Source: Actinomycetota bacterium (GTDB lineage: Bacteria > Actinomycetota > Actinomycetes > Nanopelagicales > Nanopelagicaceae). Taken from it: a DNA stretch of 6,365 nucleotides. The DNA is taken from positions 1-6,365 of the forward strand of contig WLNN01000080.1 in assembly GCA_009699765.1 (NCBI GenBank). The letters are read 5' to 3'. A program made the translations under genes and the position numbers. The notes under the pieces are model-generated. The model worked only from the letters and a program-made list of their open reading frames with translations. It was not told where the DNA came from and made no database searches. Every line of letters starts with the position of its first letter. Positions within the stretch are counted from its first letter, which is position 1. Below are positions 1 to 5,775 of this stretch, in pieces.

Positions 1-22
1 CCCCGCCTGCGACGATATACCT

Positions 23-1189
23 ATGTCAAACGCACTAGTTATCTCAGCAGTTCTATTAATTGGCCTTCTCGTAGGCCTTGCTATCGGTATCCGGTTTGGT
101 CGCTCTCAAGGATCATCAACATCTGGTGATGTTGCAACTCTAAAAGCGTTGCTCGAAAAGAGTGAAGAGCGCCTCAAGGATGCAGAAGGCAAAAATGAAA
201 GCCAGGCAAAGATTGCAACGCAGATGGAAGAGATGAAAACCACTGTCGAACGCATGCGCATGCAAGCACAAGATGCGACCGAAAAGCGTGTTGCATCTGA
301 GAGCGAACTCAAGAGCACAATCAATGAGATGCGCCTTGCTTCAACATCACTATTTGATGAGACGCGAAAAATTGCTGGTGCGTTATCTAGCTCGCAATCA
401 CGTGGAAAATTTGGCGAAGCTCAACTCGAATTATTGCTAGAAGATGCTGGGTTGCGTGAAGGTATTGAATTTGATGCGCAGCGTTCAACAACAGATGCTG
501 ACTCTTCTGGTATTCCAGATGTCACAGTCAAGATGCCTGGCAATTCACGCATCTTTATCGACTCAAAATTTCCCTTTGATCGCTTCCTCGATGCTTTCGC
601 AACTGAAGATCAAGATGAGCGCGATGAATTTCTACTTGCTCACACGAAAGATTTACTCAAGCACGTTGATGCGCTATCTAAGCGCGGCTATCACAAATCA
701 GCAGGTTCGCCAGACGTTGTAGTTCTATTCCTTCCATTTGAGACATTGCTCGCAGAGGCACTTCGCCTTGATCCACAGGTACTTGAGAAAGCCTTTAAGG
801 TTGGTGTAACAATTGCCACACCAACTTCAATGATGGCGTTACTTCGCACCGTCGGCCATATTTTTACACGTAATAAGCTTGCCGAAAATGCCGATGACAT
901 CACCAAGGTCGCTTCAACGTTCTTAAAGAACATCACTCTGCTACATAGCAAGATTGTCGCTGTAGGTAAGGCAATTAATAACACCTCAAAGGCATATGAG
1001 GATTTAATTCCAACCGCTGAGAAGACCGTGCTCTCACCAGCTAAGAAAATCAGCGCACTTGGTGTTGCAGGAGATAAGGAAAAGCTTGCAATCGCCTATC
1101 CTGAAGCCCCTGCAAATGTTCGCGAGCTCAATAATCCTGAGCTTGTAGATGCTGATGATTTTATTGATGTTGAAATAGTCGAGGAGTAA
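23..1189 (+). CDS. rmuC: RmuC family DNA recombination protein
   Basis: The 388-residue product has the RmuC architecture. Residues 4-23 form one hydrophobic N-terminal helix, residues 37-120 a charged, probably coiled-coil region, and about 125-330 the RmuC domain. Recognisable blocks are RGKFGEAQLE (128-137), IPDVTVKMPG then IFIDSKFPF (164-185), SPDVVVLFLPFE (229-240) and TPTSMMALLRT (267-277). D166 and the D180-S-K182 triad resemble the PD-(D/E)xK nuclease core proposed for this family. The C-terminus (371-388) is very acidic. In Escherichia coli RmuC limits inversions at short inverted repeats, but its biochemistry is poorly known. Length is somewhat below the E. coli protein. The ATG follows only 22 nt of window, in which no Shine-Dalgarno is visible, so the start is by protein alignment sense. 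DUF6542 gene follows after 3 nt. Family call is strong; exact activity is not shown. Confidence 0.93.
   Translation: MSNALVISAVLLIGLLVGLAIGIRFGRSQGSSTSGDVATLKALLEKSEERLKDAEGKNESQAKIATQMEEMKTTVERMRMQAQDATEKRVASESELKSTINEMRLASTSLFDETRKIAGALSSSQSRGKFGEAQLELLLEDAGLREGIEFDAQRSTTDADSSGIPDVTVKMPGNSRIFIDSKFPFDRFLDAFATEDQDERDEFLLAHTKDLLKHVDALSKRGYHKSAGSPDVVVLFLPFETLLAEALRLDPQVLEKAFKVGVTIATPTSMMALLRTVGHIFTRNKLAENADDITKVASTFLKNITLLHSKIVAVGKAINNTSKAYEDLIPTAEKTVLSPAKKISALGVAGDKEKLAIAYPEAPANVRELNNPELVDADDFIDVEIVEE
1181..1186 (+). promoter_or_regulatory. Ribosome binding site of the DUF6542 gene inside the rmuC end
   Basis: GAGGAG encodes the last two Glu codons of rmuC and sits 6 nt before the next ATG at 1193. 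This arrangement supports the downstream start and suggests translational coupling of the two genes. Confidence 0.6.
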
Positions 1190-1192
1190 GAG

Positions 1193-1633
1193 ATGTCAGA
1201 GAAGAAGATCACTTTTAAAAAGCCAGAGATTGCTGGTCCTGGCCTTAAGAAAGAGGGCATCGTTGTCCTGCAGAGCTTCTTTATCGCACTCTTTACTCTT
1301 GCCGAATTAGTAATTCGTGGCGGCACAGGATTTCTCTCTGGTTTCGTTCTGATTGTCGTTACATATGGCGGCGTTGCATACGGCCGTAAAGGCACTCGCT
1401 TTGTCACAGCCGTTACACCGCCGCTTGCATATGCGGCCATAACATTTATCTACACGCTGGCTACAGATGGAATCAGCATCTCTCGCGTTGGAGTGGACTT
1501 CATTTCATCTCTTGCCAGCGTTGCACCATTCTTGTTGATTGCTGCAGCTTACGGCTGGTATCAATTCCTTAATGAAAAGGCGAAGACCCGCCCTTCGAAA
1601 AATTCTCTAGGACAGGTCTCCGCTAACTCTTAA
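1193..1633 (+). CDS. DUF6542 domain-containing four-helix membrane protein
   Basis: A 146-residue protein with a basic, cytoplasmic-looking N-terminus (1-22) and four hydrophobic segments at about 25-41, 45-64, 72-90 and 105-126, ending in a basic hydrophilic tail. The segment TAVTPPLAYAA (72-82) between helices two and three matches the conserved 'VAPPL.YA' signature I associate with DUF6542, a family essentially restricted to Actinobacteria and of unknown function. It begins 3 nt after the rmuC stop with its ribosome site inside rmuC, so the two are almost certainly one operon. In other actinobacteria DUF6542 genes lie near ispH and ychF. Here ispH is present on the far side of the window in convergent orientation. 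Function cannot be inferred beyond an integral membrane protein. Confidence 0.8.
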   Translation: MSEKKITFKKPEIAGPGLKKEGIVVLQSFFIALFTLAELVIRGGTGFLSGFVLIVVTYGGVAYGRKGTRFVTAVTPPLAYAAITFIYTLATDGISISRVGVDFISSLASVAPFLLIAAAYGWYQFLNEKAKTRPSKNSLGQVSANS

Positions 1634-1644
1634 TCATCGGCAAT

Positions 1645-2088
1645 CTAGAAGAGATTTATACCGCCAAATTTGAAGCCAATTGCTTGATAAGTGCTCTTAT
1701 CAGCAGCGTTGTGATCATTTGTTACGTAGATAATGCACTTCGTATGAATGCAGTCGCCATCCTTAAAGTACTTATCAACTTTCAGTGTTAATTTACCTGT
1801 GCCTGGCTTAGCGCCCATCTTCTGGTCTGCAGCCACATTTGAAACCCATAACTTCGAAGTTTCCGCTGGATTACACGCAGCTGGAGCGGTCTTACTTTTT
1901 TCGATTCCCATGCACTGAGAAATATAGATCCCGTGATCTTTTGCCAGTCCAGAGACAGTGATTGTAACTAGCCCTGTCTTTGTAGAAATCTTGTTTGAGT
2001 TCAAGACCTTTACCTTTGCTGCAGCATCTGCAGGGTATGTCCCAAACGTTAGAAATATGATTGAAATTACTGCAACTACTTTTTTCAT
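1645..2088 (-). CDS. Secreted neocarzinostatin-like (Ig-fold) protein
   Basis: The preferred start at 2088 gives 147 residues; the frame stays open upstream to an ATG at 2184, but the 2088 ATG is directly followed by a signal peptide (MKK, hydrophobic core 4-17, AxA-type cleavage near ADAA at 20-23) and preceded by GGGGAG. The mature part is rich in beta-strand-like Val/Ile/Thr alternation. It carries four cysteines: C59/C72 and C113/C118. The ITVSGLAKDHGIYISQC block followed by DCIHTKCIIYVTND closely resembles the neocarzinostatin family (PF00960), where disulfides 37-47 and 88-93 stabilise the beta sandwich; the second pair here has the identical spacing of five. No enediyne biosynthesis gene is visible, so a chromophore-carrier role is not implied. 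It ends 11 nt from the convergent DUF6542 gene and is separated from the upstream permease by a terminator. Secretion is well supported, ligand unknown. Confidence 0.75.
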   Translation of the reverse strand: MKKVVAVISIIFLTFGTYPADAAAKVKVLNSNKISTKTGLVTITVSGLAKDHGIYISQCMGIEKSKTAPAACNPAETSKLWVSNVAADQKMGAKPGTGKLTLKVDKYFKDGDCIHTKCIIYVTNDHNAADKSTYQAIGFKFGGINLF

Positions 2089-2092
2089 CTTC

Positions 2093-2098
2093 TCCCCG
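2093..2098 (-). promoter_or_regulatory. Ribosome binding site that fixes the start of the secreted protein
   Basis: On the minus strand GGGGAG is followed by AAG and then the ATG at 2088. The spacing is short, but it is the best purine-rich site before any in-frame start and agrees with the position of the signal peptide. No convincing -35/-10 pair was found between here and the terminator at 2207. Confidence 0.5.
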
Positions 2099-2206
2099 TT
2101 GCTTTGCTCATGATTTACTAATTGATTTGCAAAACAATAAAGGCGACCTAATTGGTCCGCATCTTGAAAGTGTGTGAGATGCATCCCGTTCTTTGCAAAG
2201 TTAAGA

Positions 2207-2248
2207 AAAAAGAGCGCCCCTCAGGAAAACCTGAGGGGCGCTCTTTTT
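2207..2248 (-). terminator. Strong rho-independent terminator of the permease gene
   Basis: A perfect 19-bp stem (2207-2225 paired with 2230-2248) closes on a four-base loop at 2226-2229. The GC-rich core is GAGCGCCCCTCAGG and the base of the stem is A/T. On the minus strand the hairpin runs into a T6 tract and starts 7 nt after the permease stop codon, as expected for an intrinsic terminator. On the plus strand it also ends in T5, so it could stop transcription both ways, although no plus-strand gene reads toward it here apart from possible readthrough of the rmuC operon. Confidence 0.93.
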
Positions 2249-2255
2249 AAGCGAT

Positions 2256-3692
2256 TTAACCGTGGATTGTTGCAACCTCTTTAATCGCTTCCGGCTTCTT
2301 AGATGATAAGTAACCGAGCGCGACTAGTCCAAGGATCATCCATATACCCATTGCATAGGCACCATAAGTAAGCGGTGATGCAAGAGAGACGATGAAGCTA
2401 AGACCTGGCATACCTGTGATTCCTGCTGCATTGAAGAAGCCAGGGATCAAGAATAGGAAGCCAATGATTGGAACGAGGATGTGGATTACTGGGTGGCGCT
2501 CATCCTTGCGATGCTTGGTGAAGTAACCAATGCAAGCGAGGTTTGCAATCATGTAAACAGGAACTACGGCAACTACGAGACCAGTTGCAATGATTCCGAA
2601 AGCAGTCTGTGGTGAGTACTTCGCACCAAGTCCAAGTGCTAGCACCAGACCAACAACTAACTGCACGATAACAGCGTTACGTGGAGTCTTATGCTTAGAA
2701 TCAATCTCAGCGAGCATCTTTGGAAATACTCCAGCGCGACCAAAAGCAAAAGCAGTACGTGTAAATACGTTTGCACCAGCATTTGCATTAGCGATAGTTG
2801 AGTTGATAATTGCAAAGAGGACCAGAATCCAGAAGATGGTTCCTACACCCTTTGCGACTTCATCCCATGGTGCGCCGTTGTTGTAAGCAGCGAAATCCTT
2901 GAACTTCTCTGGACCGAATGTAACAACTGCAGCGTAAGTTGTGAATGCATAAAGTGCGCCGATAGAGAGCGTTGCATACATAACTGCCTTTGGAATGTTC
3001 TTACGTGGGTTCTCGGTCTCTTCAGCTAATGGAGCTGCTGCTTCGAAGCCAGAGAATGCAAGAAGGCAGAAGACAGATCCTGCAATAACACCGGACCAAC
3101 CTTCAAAACCAGTTGCATTTGCATAATGTGGTGAAAAGACTGCGAGGTCGTTATTTGAACCAGCCTTGATAACGAGAATGATTCCAACAATTAGGAACAC
3201 TCCAATTTCAATCGCACCAAGAATGACGCCAGTGCGAGCAGATGAACGAACGCCCTTATAGACGATGTATCCAACAAGGAGTGTGCCTAGTACTGTAAAG
3301 ATCCACCAGTTGCCAGTTGAGAATGAAGATTGTTCTGAATTCCATTCTCCTGCAACAGTGAAGCCAAGTTGAAGCATCACAAGCGGAACAATCAGAATTT
3401 CAACCGCTGCATATGCCCAACCAACTAAGAAGCCAACCCAAGGGCGAAGTCCTACTGCGCTATATGTTGCAACAGAACCTGCTGAAGGAATGTGAGCCGC
3501 GAGTTGTCCAATGCTGGATGCGGTGAAAAAGATTCCGAAGAAGGCGAAGACAACTGCGAGTGGCAGCGCTCCTCCTGCAAGGGGGGACCCGAAGGGAATG
3601 GATGCAGCAATCGCTGCTCCAGGGGCCATCGAACAGATTGATTGGAATACGACTTCTCGTAAGCCAACGGCATTCTTTTCTAGTTGTGCCAC
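2256..3692 (-). CDS. APC-superfamily amino acid/amine permease
   Basis: A 478-residue polytopic protein with about 12 hydrophobic segments between residues 20 and 462. The first helix contains the broken-helix motif SMAPGAAIAASIPFG (21-35). SSIGQLAAHIPSAGS (59-73) lies at the TM2 end. The most diagnostic stretch, FSGFEAAAPLAEETENPRK (213-231), is the TM6 and following loop signature of the amino acid-polyamine-organocation family. RTAFAFGRAGVFP (312-324) is the conserved TM8 loop. These proteins are usually proton- or sodium-coupled importers of amino acids, amines or related small molecules; the substrate cannot be read from sequence. Start is GTG at 3692, supported by AAGGAG 7 nt upstream. 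The gene follows the acetamidase by 71 nt on the same strand with no terminator between, which suggests co-transcription and, by inference, an amide or its amine/acid product as cargo. A hairpin terminator follows immediately. Confidence 0.92.
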   Translation of the reverse strand: MAQLEKNAVGLREVVFQSICSMAPGAAIAASIPFGSPLAGGALPLAVVFAFFGIFFTASSIGQLAAHIPSAGSVATYSAVGLRPWVGFLVGWAYAAVEILIVPLVMLQLGFTVAGEWNSEQSSFSTGNWWIFTVLGTLLVGYIVYKGVRSSARTGVILGAIEIGVFLIVGIILVIKAGSNNDLAVFSPHYANATGFEGWSGVIAGSVFCLLAFSGFEAAAPLAEETENPRKNIPKAVMYATLSIGALYAFTTYAAVVTFGPEKFKDFAAYNNGAPWDEVAKGVGTIFWILVLFAIINSTIANANAGANVFTRTAFAFGRAGVFPKMLAEIDSKHKTPRNAVIVQLVVGLVLALGLGAKYSPQTAFGIIATGLVVAVVPVYMIANLACIGYFTKHRKDERHPVIHILVPIIGFLFLIPGFFNAAGITGMPGLSFIVSLASPLTYGAYAMGIWMILGLVALGYLSSKKPEAIKEVATIHG

Positions 3693-3699
3693 TTATTTT

Positions 3700-3705
3700 C
3701 TCCTT
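3700..3705 (-). promoter_or_regulatory. Ribosome binding site for the GTG-started permease
   Basis: On the minus strand AAGGAG stands 7 nt before the GTG at 3692. It is the strongest Shine-Dalgarno among the minus-strand genes and decides the non-ATG start. The rest of the 71-nt gap to the acetamidase stop holds a 10-bp palindrome, CATTCGAATG at 3740-3749, and an adjacent CCTAGG, but no clear promoter. Confidence 0.7.
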
Positions 3706-3763
3706 TTCCATTTTCTTGCATTTTCAAGCGCCAGGAATCCATTCGAATGCCTAGGTATTTCTT

Positions 3764-4684
3764 TTAGATTTTAAAAGGTTTCGGAGCGCGAGAGATTTTC
3801 GGAACGCGCATCTTGGCGACTGCAAACCCATCTGGCATTGGATGACAGTTCTGCGCAATGCCGAGATCGCCAGCGACTGATAGGAAGATGAATGCATCTT
3901 CGATAGTGAATCCCCACTCATCTACCAATAACTTCGCTGCTTCATCGCAAGCATGCTTTAAAGCATCCTGAATGTTGCTTGCTGTTCCGTGAGTAACCCA
4001 AGAATCCTTGAGCTCTGTTACTGGCCAGCCAGCGGCGTTACCTTTAATGAGATCAACTTTGATTAATCCTGTTCCGCCAATTTCAACGCCGGTGCCAGAA
4101 ATTTCTCCATCTCCCATAGATGCGTGCATATCGCCGATTGCAAGCTGCCCGCCTGGCTGAAATACAGGTAGATGCACGGTCGCACCGATTCCATTTAAAT
4201 GATCATCCATATTGCCACCGTGACGATCGGCAAAGAATGTTCCGATTTCACCCGAAGCAGGCGCAACACCAATCACACCAAACATGGGACGAGTTGGAAA
4301 AGTAACGCCATTTGATTCCATAGTTATCACGCCATCTTTAACTTGGAAGATGCGAGTCTGTGGAGACATTGCCTTATCAATTAGCTGTCCCCACTGAGGG
4401 ATAACCATTCCGGCACCTTGTGGGCCAGGTTTGATATCAATGATTGTGACTGAGAGCGAATCACCGGGTTCTGCGCCAATAACTTCAATAGGTCCGGTCG
4501 CACTATTAATGCGCGTCATATCTAGAGTTAAAAGGGTATCTGACTCTTTTTGGACTTGGCCAGTGAAGCAATCCCACGTTTCAATTTCAATTACGGTTCC
4601 TGGCTCAACTGAAACCACGGGCTTCATATCTGCGTTGTAAGCCCAGATATGTTGATCTTTACTAAGTTTCACGGTCGGTTGCAT
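3764..4684 (-). CDS. Acetamidase/formamidase family amidohydrolase
   Basis: The 306-residue product belongs to the FmdA/AmdA family (PF03069), enzymes that hydrolyse formamide or short-chain amides to ammonia and the acid. The N-terminal block PVVSVEPGTVIEIETWDCFTGQ (residues 22-43) and GPIEVIGAEPGDSLSV (64-79) are typical. The best signatures are GGNMDDH (156-162) and LAIGDMHASMGDGEISGTG (181-199), which contain the Asp/His/Glu residues D185, H187, D192 and E194 expected around the metal/active site. GDLGIAQNCHP (272-282) closes the domain. Length matches the acetamidase-type branch (about 300) rather than the roughly 400-residue formamidases, so the exact amide is open. The ATG at 4684 is preferred because the conserved HIWAYNADMKPVV segment begins only 11 residues later, yet no Shine-Dalgarno precedes it. 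The permease lies 71 nt downstream, suggesting an amide uptake and use unit. Confidence 0.92.
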   Translation of the reverse strand: MQPTVKLSKDQHIWAYNADMKPVVSVEPGTVIEIETWDCFTGQVQKESDTLLTLDMTRINSATGPIEVIGAEPGDSLSVTIIDIKPGPQGAGMVIPQWGQLIDKAMSPQTRIFQVKDGVITMESNGVTFPTRPMFGVIGVAPASGEIGTFFADRHGGNMDDHLNGIGATVHLPVFQPGGQLAIGDMHASMGDGEISGTGVEIGGTGLIKVDLIKGNAAGWPVTELKDSWVTHGTASNIQDALKHACDEAAKLLVDEWGFTIEDAFIFLSVAGDLGIAQNCHPMPDGFAVAKMRVPKISRAPKPFKI

Positions 4685-4727
4685 ATTATAAAATATCAGG
4701 AAAAGCTCGAAATTTGAGTTAAGGAGG

Positions 4728-4756
4728 TATATAAATTTATAAGATTTTTAAACCAA
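4728..4756 (-). promoter_or_regulatory. Possible promoter of the acetamidase-permease unit
   Basis: In the 101-nt gap between the 49-residue gene and the acetamidase, the minus strand carries TTGGTT (4751-4756), a 17-nt spacer and TATATA (4728-4733). Transcription would begin near 4720 and give a leader of about 36 nt without a Shine-Dalgarno. The -10 overlaps a perfect 12-bp A/T palindrome, TATAAATTTATA at 4730-4741, which might be an operator or chance in AT-rich DNA. An alternative is a leaderless transcript from GATATT, whose 3' end lies 7 nt before the ATG. Matches to consensus are partial. Confidence 0.3.
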
Positions 4757-4785
4757 CGAGTAATAAGGCGAAGCGTAGAAAAGAG

Positions 4786-4935
4786 CTAGTTGTTCTTCAC
4801 ATATTCAGCTGCATGTGGAAAACCATTAGCTTCTAACTTTTCAGCTAAATCTGCTTTTACCGCCTTGACCACTTTATGTGTTCCGTCGCAGTTCTTCTCT
4901 TCATCTCTGGTGTAACCGCATTGGCAAGCGCCCAT
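4786..4935 (-). CDS. 49-residue CxC...CDGTH miniprotein, possible small Fe-S or zinc protein
   Basis: Reading the minus strand from the ATG at 4935 gives 49 codons and a TAG at 4786-4788. The first 20 residues are MGACQCGYTRDEEKNCDGTH. C4, C6, C16 and H20 reproduce the three-Cys/one-His ligand set of CDGSH iron-sulfur domains, which bind [2Fe-2S]. The canonical pattern is CxC, eight residues, then CDG(S/T/A)H, with a Pro two before the third Cys; here the spacer is nine and the Pro is absent, so zinc binding or a distinct family is possible. Residues 21-49 look like an amphipathic helix rich in Lys, Ala and Glu (KAVKADLAEKLEANG). The start follows the hydrolase stop by 15 nt with a weak AAGAGAG site, so it is probably the last gene of the ispH operon. 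Coding status rests on the motif, codon use like its neighbours and snug fit. Confidence 0.72.
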   Translation of the reverse strand: MGACQCGYTRDEEKNCDGTHKVVKAVKADLAEKLEANGFPHAAEYVKNN

Positions 4936-4950
4936 GGAATCTCTCTTTTC

Positions 4951-5775
4951 TTAGTTGGCTGACTCAAATCTTACATGAGGGGTGACATCCCAGAAGTCGG
5001 CAATGACTTTAGCTGCCGCTTCTGGTTGATCTTCATTAGGGCAATGACCGGCGTCCTTAATGATGCTCAGTTGGGCAGATAAATCCTTTGCCATCTCATT
5101 CTGCATTTCCAGCGGCCAAGCATCATCGTTTTCGCCATAAACAACATGGGCAGGAATTTTTCTAGCCGCAATCTCGCTGAGGACTGATTCAAAGGTTGCC
5201 AATTCTCTTGCATGGACGAGCAAAGAAAGTGGATCATTTGCAAGCCAGCGCTTCTTCATCAGTTCTTTACGAGGATGATTCACATACATCTCTTCGGCAA
5301 ATTCTTGCCATGCCTCTTGCATTGTCTTTCCCGGAAGGTCTTTTGCAAGCTGGGCAGAAAATCTCGGTGTTGGCTGTGCAGAAGGCCCACTACAAAATAG
5401 TGTTAGCGAACGAAAGAGTTCGGGAGCTTGAAGAACAGCACATTGCGCAACTAATCCACCAAATGAATGGCCAAAAAGATGTGGGCGATCAAGATTGAAA
5501 TGTCGAACCAGATCAACAACATCACGACCATGGGCTTGTGAAGTGTAGGCAGAGTCATTTTCGGCTATTGGAGATTCGTGTTGCGCCCGATTATCTGGAG
5601 CAAATACACGATATCCACATTTAGCTAAGAGCGGGCCGATGTAATCGAAATCTTCTTTGCTGCCTGTGAAGCCATGAACGAGTATTGCATCGCCCTTATA
5701 TGAGCCTTCATATGCATCTGGCTCGAAAATATTAATTGCTAGCGGGCCTTGGGGAAGGTTGGCTAGCGAACTCAT
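4951..5775 (-). CDS. Alpha/beta-hydrolase fold protein
   Basis: A 274-residue soluble hydrolase with a complete alpha/beta-hydrolase motif set. HGFTGS (34-39) supplies the oxyanion region, GHSFGG (102-107) contains the nucleophile S104, GENDDAWP (214-221) the acid D217 or D218, and [11 protein letters not shown] (241-251) the catalytic H244. A helical lid (about 135-195) interrupts the core. The usual DxRGxGxS motif after strand beta-4 is altered to DNRAQHESP (61-69), which is atypical. Relatives include ester hydrolases, lactonases and C-C bond hydrolases; the substrate cannot be assigned. Its ATG overlaps the ispH stop codon in an ATGA junction, so translation is probably coupled to ispH. 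The 49-residue CDGTH gene follows after 15 nt. No signal peptide is present, so it should act in the cytoplasm. Confidence 0.92.
   Translation of the reverse strand: MSSLANLPQGPLAINIFEPDAYEGSYKGDAILVHGFTGSKEDFDYIGPLLAKCGYRVFAPDNRAQHESPIAENDSAYTSQAHGRDVVDLVRHFNLDRPHLFGHSFGGLVAQCAVLQAPELFRSLTLFCSGPSAQPTPRFSAQLAKDLPGKTMQEAWQEFAEEMYVNHPRKELMKKRWLANDPLSLLVHARELATFESVLSEIAARKIPAHVVYGENDDAWPLEMQNEMAKDLSAQLSIIKDAGHCPNEDQPEAAAKVIADFWDVTPHVRFESAN

Noticed and set aside
1..22. Promoter of rmuC in GATATA just before the ATG
   Set aside because: Only 22 nt are visible, the hexamer is too close to the start codon for normal spacing and the -35 region is outside the window.
1604..1656. Possible terminator between the convergent DUF6542 and secreted-protein genes (CTCTAG and CTAGAAGAG arms)
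   Set aside because: The arms pair only imperfectly, the loop is long and no T tract follows on either strand.
2089..2184. 32-residue N-terminal extension of the secreted protein from the ATG at 2184
   Set aside because: The extension is hydrophilic and would bury the signal peptide; the internal ATG at 2088 has a GGGGAG site and begins exactly at MKK plus hydrophobic core.
2590..2886. Plus-strand 98-codon open frame within the permease gene
   Set aside because: It mirrors codons of the permease transmembrane region and has no ribosome site or family resemblance.
4721..4728. AAGGAGGT on the plus strand as a ribosome binding site of a plus-strand gene
   Set aside because: No ATG, GTG or TTG lies at a suitable distance and no plausible plus-strand frame follows; the region is occupied by minus-strand genes.
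5196..5498. Plus-strand 100-codon open frame within the hydrolase gene
   Set aside because: It is antisense to a well-supported gene with intact catalytic motifs and shows no recognisable domain.
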